Shown here: one piece after another, positions 42,780-47,089 of the stretch
How the letters are laid out: each line of letters starts with the position of its first letter
Numbering within the stretch: position 1 is the stretch's first letter
Assembly (NCBI GenBank): GCA_044433415.1
Contig: JAWXTP010000008.1
Coordinates: forward strand, 1 to 47,089
Reading direction: 5' to 3'
DNA from: JAWXTP01 sp044433415
GTDB taxonomy: Bacteria; Bacteroidota; Bacteroidia; Bacteroidales; Rikenellaceae
Length of the DNA stretch: 47,089 nt
Translations under genes and position numbers: made by a program
The notes under the pieces: model-generated
Told to the model about the DNA's origin: nothing
Seen by the model: only the letters and a program-made list of their open reading frames with translations
The model's database searches: none

Positions 42780-42942
42780 AGTAGGGTAAAATAATTATTG
42801 GTGTATTTTTAAGAGTGCTATTGGAGATGAGATTTTTTGCTATGGAATCGAAAATATAGTGGTTTTATATTGAGGTTTAATAGTAAAAAATATCGCTCCA
42901 AGAGAGCTGTTAAAAATATGGCAATAATTGTTTTACACTACT
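42780..42942. mobile_element. Fold-back, MITE-like element, copy 1
   Basis: This 163-base element matches 46925-47087 at all but about six positions. Its ends are inverted: AGTAGGGTAAAATAATTATT at the left and the complement of AGTAGTGTAAAACAATTATT at the right. The similarity continues inward, so the whole element can fold into one long hairpin. It encodes no protein. Left flanks of both copies read TTAA before the G; no clear target duplication is seen here. Confidence 0.75.
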
Positions 42943-42979
42943 CAGTAGTAAAAAAGATATTTAGTTTACATATATATAC

Positions 42980-43027
42980 AAAAAATGTCCGCATTTAACA
43001 TAGATTTCGTTAAATGCGGACATTTTT
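42980..43027. terminator. Terminator after the GH30 gene
   Basis: AAAAATGTCCGCATTTAAC (42981-42999) and GTTAAATGCGGACATTTTT (43009-43027) are exact reverse complements around a 9-base loop. Confidence 0.9.
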
Positions 43028-43046
43028 TATATGTATATGAGCTAAT

Positions 43047-44435
43047 TTATTTAATTTCTATAGCACATAAACTTAAAGCAGGAAGCTCAAAGTTTACAAA
43101 TTCACCTTCTATATCACAAGTGTATTGTTTTGTGTTCTCACTGTTGTTTTGTAGGATTAGATAGTAAGCACCGTCTCTTTCAACAGAAATTAAAGTAGCA
43201 AAACTGAAAGAAGAAATTCTTGTAGATTGAGGTCTGATGTAACGGCTAATTAAAGAAATAACTGCATAATCAGGATTGTAAGTTACTGTCTTAGTCTCTC
43301 TATTGATGTTGATAAGAGCATTTTGTCTCCAATCCCAACCACTAAGACCAGTTTCGTTAAGAATCATATTCCAGTAACAGAAGTTCTCACTACCAGCGTT
43401 AAGGTAGTTAGCAATCTCCTCTAATCTAGTACGAGCTTGGTTAACCGTGTTTCCACCATCGTGACAGTTACCTTCAGTGTGCATGATTTTTATCTCAGGA
43501 TTTAATACTTTAAGTTCTGTAAGGTACTTAGGAAGAGTGTATTGAATGCCAATACCATCAAAATCTTTGTGTAGTGCAGGGTCTGCAACAAATTTTTGAC
43601 CTTCAAGCTCTCTAGCAGTTCTAAATGTACCGCCCCAGATTTCAGTTTTGATTTTCTTTTCTGTAAATAAAGGACGCATATACTCTTGAACGAATTTACT
43701 CATTTGCTCAACAGGCATTCTACAAGAAGGGTATTTAACCGATAAATCTTGTTCGTTTTGAATACAGATACGCTCAATATCTACACCAGCTTTTTTGTAA
43801 CCCTCTACATATTTTGCAAAGTATAGAGCATAGGCTTTGTATATTTTCTCGTCGTCAATTAAGTAGTTTGTAGCTTCGTTTTTTTTACCGTTATCCATAA
43901 CGCCTGAGCCTTTCATCCATGCTGGTGGACTCCATGGAGAACCAAAGATACGTAGGTTTTTGTTTACAGCAACAGCTTGTTGAATAAATGGTAACATGTA
44001 TTCTTTCTCACGTTTTAGAGAGAATTTTTTCATATCATAGTCGTCTGCTACTTCTGAGAAACTGTAAGCATCAATACCAAAGTCACTAGAACCAATAGAC
44101 ATTCTACACATATCAAAGCCACTACCTGTAACAGGGTTGAAAAGAGCTTCCATAACTTCTTTTTGTTGGCTTTTGTCTAGTGATAATAAGGCTTCACCAC
44201 CAATTTCATTAAAACAGCCACCTATACCTTGGATAACTTGGTGTTTAAGATTAGGGTAAAGTTTGATTTTTGTAGGGTTTTCTTCATCTGCGCCACTTTG
44301 AACATGTTCTTTAACTGGGTTTGCTGTGATTTCTACTCCCTCAGCTAGAGGTACGTAAAACACCTTTGCGCTAGGTTGTGCTATAGCTGCATAGGATACG
44401 CAGAAAAGACATGCTAGAGTTGATAAAATTTTCAT
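43047..44435 (-). CDS. GH30-family glycosidase (glucosylceramidase-like)
   Basis: A 462-residue exported enzyme with a signal peptide at about 1-19 (SYAAIAQP). The GH30 barrel is shown by IQGIGGCFNEIGGEAL, CRMSIGSSDFG, GSPWSPPAWMK, acid/base Glu228 in CIQNEQD and nucleophile Glu321 in IMHTEGN; the C-terminal beta domain begins near residue 400. The family retains beta-glucosidases, beta-1,6-glucanases and xylanases, so the linkage cut is unclear. The acid/base motif reads QNEQ where most members have QNEP. It is a single gene with a strong terminator. Confidence 0.92.
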   Translation of the reverse strand: MKILSTLACLFCVSYAAIAQPSAKVFYVPLAEGVEITANPVKEHVQSGADEENPTKIKLYPNLKHQVIQGIGGCFNEIGGEALLSLDKSQQKEVMEALFNPVTGSGFDMCRMSIGSSDFGIDAYSFSEVADDYDMKKFSLKREKEYMLPFIQQAVAVNKNLRIFGSPWSPPAWMKGSGVMDNGKKNEATNYLIDDEKIYKAYALYFAKYVEGYKKAGVDIERICIQNEQDLSVKYPSCRMPVEQMSKFVQEYMRPLFTEKKIKTEIWGGTFRTARELEGQKFVADPALHKDFDGIGIQYTLPKYLTELKVLNPEIKIMHTEGNCHDGGNTVNQARTRLEEIANYLNAGSENFCYWNMILNETGLSGWDWRQNALININRETKTVTYNPDYAVISLISRYIRPQSTRISSFSFATLISVERDGAYYLILQNNSENTKQYTCDIEGEFVNFELPALSLCAIEIK

Positions 44436-44574
44436 TGTTGTTAGTATTTAGGTTGTTATTAATAATTATATTCTTCTTAAATAGCTAAAATTATAAGTAA
44501 TTTGGGTGCAAGATAATGATTTTTTTTGGATTTTTTGATAATTTGGTAATGAATTTTATCTAAAATTTTAATAA

Positions 44575-44605
44575 TTGTTATTTTGGGATATTTTTCGTAA
44601 TTTTG
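44575..44605 (+). promoter_or_regulatory. Promoter of the LuxE-like gene
   Basis: TTG (44575-44577), 20 bases, then TAATTTTG (44598-44605). The leader is about 20 bases. Confidence 0.65.
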
Positions 44606-44629
44606 TATCTAAATTAAACTGATATAAAA

Positions 44630-45601
44630 ATGAGTTTCTTAGATTCAATTTTTCAGATAAATACAGAATCAGAATTTAATGCGTTGGCTTTAGAAATATT
44701 TAGGTTTCAAGCAGAAAATAATGTGATATATCGACAGTACTTAACAGAGTTAGGGGTTGATTATAGAAGTGTGAGTTTGATAGAGAAAATTCCATTTCTC
44801 CCTGTGGAGTTGTTTAAAACGCATAGGATAGTTTCTTCAACTGAGCAGGAAGCTATAGTATTTACAAGTAGTGGTACTTCGAACTCCATACAAAGTAAAC
44901 ATTATGTTACCGATGTAAGAGTGTATGAGCAATCGTTTAAAAAGGGATTTGAGTTTTTCTATGATTCCCTTAATGATTGTAATATTTATGCATTACTACC
45001 TAGCTATCTGGAAAGAGAGGGGTCGTCATTAATTTACATGGTTGAGGGATTAATGAAAGATAGCTTTGATAGTGGATTCTTCCTTTATAACTATGAAGAC
45101 CTAATACAAACTCTTAATAATAGAGACAAGTCAAAGAAAACAATACTTATAGGTGTTACTTTTGCCCTTTTAGATCTTGTTGAGAAATATGAGTTAGACT
45201 TGTCCGAGAATGTCTATGTTATGGAAACAGGTGGTATGAAAGGTCGTCGAAAGGAATTACCAAGAGAGGAGTTGCATAGTATACTTACACAAAAATTGAA
45301 TGTTAAAAGTATACATTCAGAATATGGAATGTGTGAAGCCCTTTCTCAATCGTATTCTGATGGGAATGGAGTGTTTATATCTCCTCAGTGGATGAAAATA
45401 CTAATCCGTGATGTTAACGACCCGACGGATATACTAGGTTTTGGGAAAAGAGGAGCAATAAATATAATAGATCTTGCCAATTATAATTCTTGTTCGTTTA
45501 TTGCAACAAAGGATTTGGGTAAAAGGTTTGAAGATGGCACTTTCACTGTTGAGGGAAGGATTGACAGTAGCGATATTCGTGGTTGCAATCTTTTAGTTTA
45601 A
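44630..45601 (+). CDS. LuxE-family acyl-protein synthetase-like protein
   Basis: A 323-residue adenylating enzyme relative. FTSSGTSNS at 78-86 is the phosphate-binding loop of the ANL/LuxE group, with ETGGMKGRRKE and SEYGMCEALSQSY as the later adenylate-site motifs. LuxE activates fatty acids for a luminescence reductase, but Bacteroidota carry orphan homologues without luxC or luxD; those are thought to activate an unidentified carboxylic acid. The C-terminal domain is short (GRIDSSDIRGCNLLV). It shares a transcript with exonuclease III, 31 bases downstream. Confidence 0.78.
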   Translation: MSFLDSIFQINTESEFNALALEIFRFQAENNVIYRQYLTELGVDYRSVSLIEKIPFLPVELFKTHRIVSSTEQEAIVFTSSGTSNSIQSKHYVTDVRVYEQSFKKGFEFFYDSLNDCNIYALLPSYLEREGSSLIYMVEGLMKDSFDSGFFLYNYEDLIQTLNNRDKSKKTILIGVTFALLDLVEKYELDLSENVYVMETGGMKGRRKELPREELHSILTQKLNVKSIHSEYGMCEALSQSYSDGNGVFISPQWMKILIRDVNDPTDILGFGKRGAINIIDLANYNSCSFIATKDLGKRFEDGTFTVEGRIDSSDIRGCNLLV

Positions 45602-45632
45602 TAAGGTAATAATTTAAATAAGATATATATAT

Positions 45633-46397
45633 ATGAAAATCGTATCGTGGAATGTAAACGGAATTAGAGCAATTCTGAAAAAAGATTTTAGTGCTCAAGT
45701 AGAAAGTCTGGATATGGATATGCTTTGTATTCAAGAAACTAAAGCTCAAGATGATCAAGTGCGTGAAGCATTAAAAGATTTTGAGGGCTTTAACCTATAC
45801 TTGACTTCAGCTGAAAGAAAAGGCTACTCAGGAACGGCTATCCTAAGTAAAAAAGAAGCCCTTTCTGTAAGTTATGGAATCGGTGTTGAGGAGCATGATA
45901 AAGAAGGTCGTGTTGTATGCGCGGAGTTTGAAGATTATTATTTGGTAAATGTATATGTGCCAAATTCTGGCAGTGAGTTGTTGCGCCTAGGTTATCGCCA
46001 ACAATGGGATGAGGCTTTTTGTTCTTATTTAAAAAATTTAGAGCAAACTAAACCTGTTGTAGTATGTGGTGATTTTAATGTAGCACATAAAGAAGTAGAC
46101 CTAGCGCGACCAAAGGCTAATTATAATAAGTCAGCAGGTTATATGCAGGAGGAGATAGACGGAATGGATAGGTTTGTTGGTAGTGGGCTTGTTGATACAT
46201 TTAGATTCTGTAATCCAGATGCTAAAGATGCTTATTCGTGGTGGTCTTATCGTGGTGGAGCAAGAGCTAAGAATGTGGGCTGGCGGATTGACTATTTTTT
46301 AGCAAGTGAAAGCCTAAAACCTGTTATTAAAAAGGCTTATATATTACCTGAATATGTTGGTTCAGATCATTGTCCTGTAGTTCTGGAATTGGAATAA
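45633..46397 (+). CDS. xth: Exodeoxyribonuclease III / AP endonuclease
   Basis: A 254-residue DNA-repair enzyme of the EEP superfamily. VSWNVNGIRA is at the N-terminus, the metal-binding Glu35 is in CIQETKAQ, GDFNVAHKEVDLARP carries Asp and Asn, and the C-terminal SDHCPVVLELE carries the catalytic His. It should cleave DNA at abasic sites and remove 3' blocks. Length is that of the short XthA type. It follows the LuxE-like gene at 31 bases, with no terminator between. Confidence 0.96.
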   Translation: MKIVSWNVNGIRAILKKDFSAQVESLDMDMLCIQETKAQDDQVREALKDFEGFNLYLTSAERKGYSGTAILSKKEALSVSYGIGVEEHDKEGRVVCAEFEDYYLVNVYVPNSGSELLRLGYRQQWDEAFCSYLKNLEQTKPVVVCGDFNVAHKEVDLARPKANYNKSAGYMQEEIDGMDRFVGSGLVDTFRFCNPDAKDAYSWWSYRGGARAKNVGWRIDYFLASESLKPVIKKAYILPEYVGSDHCPVVLELE

Positions 46398-46450
46398 TAA
46401 AATTCTGTTTTTTAAAGTGTAGTGAGTGTGAATTATATAAATAATAAAAA

Positions 46451-46909
46451 ATGAAAATGAATCTTAAAAAATTAATGAGTGTTGCGCTATTGTTTTTAAT
46501 GGCGTTTATGGTTACTGGTTGCTCGAAAGACAACAATGATACCTTGTCGACTCAGACGGCAGAATATTTGATTTCGATATTCACAAGAGAAGGCATTCTG
46601 GATGAAAACGGAGTTTTGTCAGACGGTGAAGAATGTGTGTGTATAATAGCAAATACAGAGGAGAAGGCTATCAGTTTTTTAGAATATATTGTTGATGGCA
46701 CATTTGATACATCAGGAGAGAAGGTTACTCTTTCGGATGGTAGCAGTTATGTTGAAATTGCAAAGAGTAACACAGATGGTATATTCTTCAATCTAACATT
46801 CAGACTGAACGAACTCGAAGAGTTTAAGGCTATCGTTGCTACCGAGGAGTATTTAAATAGTGATAATACTTTTCTATTTAAAGGATATTCTCATTGTACT
46901 TTACTTTAA
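46451..46909 (+). CDS. Small lipoprotein of unknown function
   Basis: A 152-residue protein with a lipoprotein signal peptide ending in AFMVTGCSKD, with lipidation at Cys24. The mature part has an acidic, Asp/Glu-rich sequence with CVCII in the middle and no catalytic motif that I recognise. A second ATG lies six bases downstream, so the start is uncertain by two residues. It begins 53 bases after exonuclease III and ends 15 bases before a fold-back element. Base composition is slightly more GC-rich than its neighbours. Confidence 0.65.
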   Translation: MKMNLKKLMSVALLFLMAFMVTGCSKDNNDTLSTQTAEYLISIFTREGILDENGVLSDGEECVCIIANTEEKAISFLEYIVDGTFDTSGEKVTLSDGSSYVEIAKSNTDGIFFNLTFRLNELEEFKAIVATEEYLNSDNTFLFKGYSHCTLL

Positions 46910-46924
46910 TATGCATATTGATTA

Positions 46925-47087
46925 AGTAGGGTAAAATAATTATTGGTGTATTTTAAAGAGTACTATTGGAGATGAGATTTTTTGCTATGGAATCGAAAAT
47001 ATAGTGGCTCTATATTGAGATTTAATAGTAAAAAATATCGCTCCAAGAGTGCTGTTAAAAATATGGCAATAATTGTTTTACACTACT
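46925..47087. mobile_element. Fold-back, MITE-like element, copy 2
   Basis: It is about 96 percent identical to 42780-42942 and has the same length and orientation. The outer flanks read ATTA on the left and TTA on the right at the window edge, so the target may have been TTA(A). The right flank is cut off by the window end. Confidence 0.75.
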
Positions 47088-47089
47088 TA

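Noticed and set aside
1..47089. tRNA, rRNA or CRISPR array
   Set aside because: No cloverleaf with a CCA-type end, rRNA core or regularly spaced repeats was found on either strand by eye.

Overview
The window is AT-rich chromosomal DNA from a member of the Bacteroidota, most likely order Bacteroidales. Lineage markers are an NVEALA-family peptide next to a BF3164-type lipoprotein, DUF4836 and DUF4878 lipoproteins, a CCDC81-type HU-like protein, an S-type sulfatase, many lipoboxes ending in Ser/Gly-Cys, and repeated promoters of the Bacteroidetes form TTTG/TTG - N19-20 - TAnnTTTG. I see no rRNA, tRNA, CRISPR array or complete insertion sequence.

Layout. 1-6.9 kb: an S24-type repressor, a 2-hydroxyacid dehydrogenase and MnmD in a tight run; the NVEALA/BF3164 pair; a TIGR01777 epimerase and an M15 peptidase on the minus strand; a YqeY-like protein. 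7-7.9 kb: a KilA-N gene broken by a one-base frameshift. 8.2-12.8 kb: a complete leucine operon leuA-leuC-leuD-leuB (minus strand). 13.1-17.3 kb: a plus-strand run meaB - zupT - small membrane ORF - hisN-like phosphatase - thioesterase - secreted nucleoside-hydrolase-like protein. 17.5-18.2 kb: a HigB/HigA-type toxin-antitoxin pair. 18.3-23.1 kb: a minus-strand operon DUF4836 lipoprotein - ABC ATPase - FtsX-like permease - sulfatase. 23.3-29.6 kb: a DUF1016 PDDEXK nuclease, a HAD phosphatase coupled to a GH2 beta-mannosidase, and a glycosidase-like lipoprotein. 29.7-36.7 kb: S41 protease, HU-like membrane protein, DUF4878 lipoprotein, arginine-decarboxylase-like enzyme and class I fumarase. 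37-44.4 kb: DUF4143 ATPase, TonB-dependent receptor, AspT/YidE-type transporter and GH30 glycosidase. 44.6-46.9 kb: LuxE-like protein, exonuclease III and a small lipoprotein.

The core genes are ordinary housekeeping or polysaccharide-degradation functions. The unusual material lies between and inside them. (1) A roughly 140-base element occurs twice, just downstream of the glycosidase-like lipoprotein gene and of the fumarase gene, in the same orientation to the upstream gene. It shows compensatory base-pair changes in a predicted stem, which suggests a structured RNA or hairpin repeat family. (2) A 163-base fold-back, MITE-like element occurs twice at about 96 percent identity, with a probable solo end near 15.05 kb. 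(3) Two palindromic elements sit inside the DUF1016 coding sequence and are read in the same frame. (4) Several families of dispersed hairpins act as or resemble terminators. These are the best candidates for something undescribed. All calls are from reading the sequence; no database search was run.
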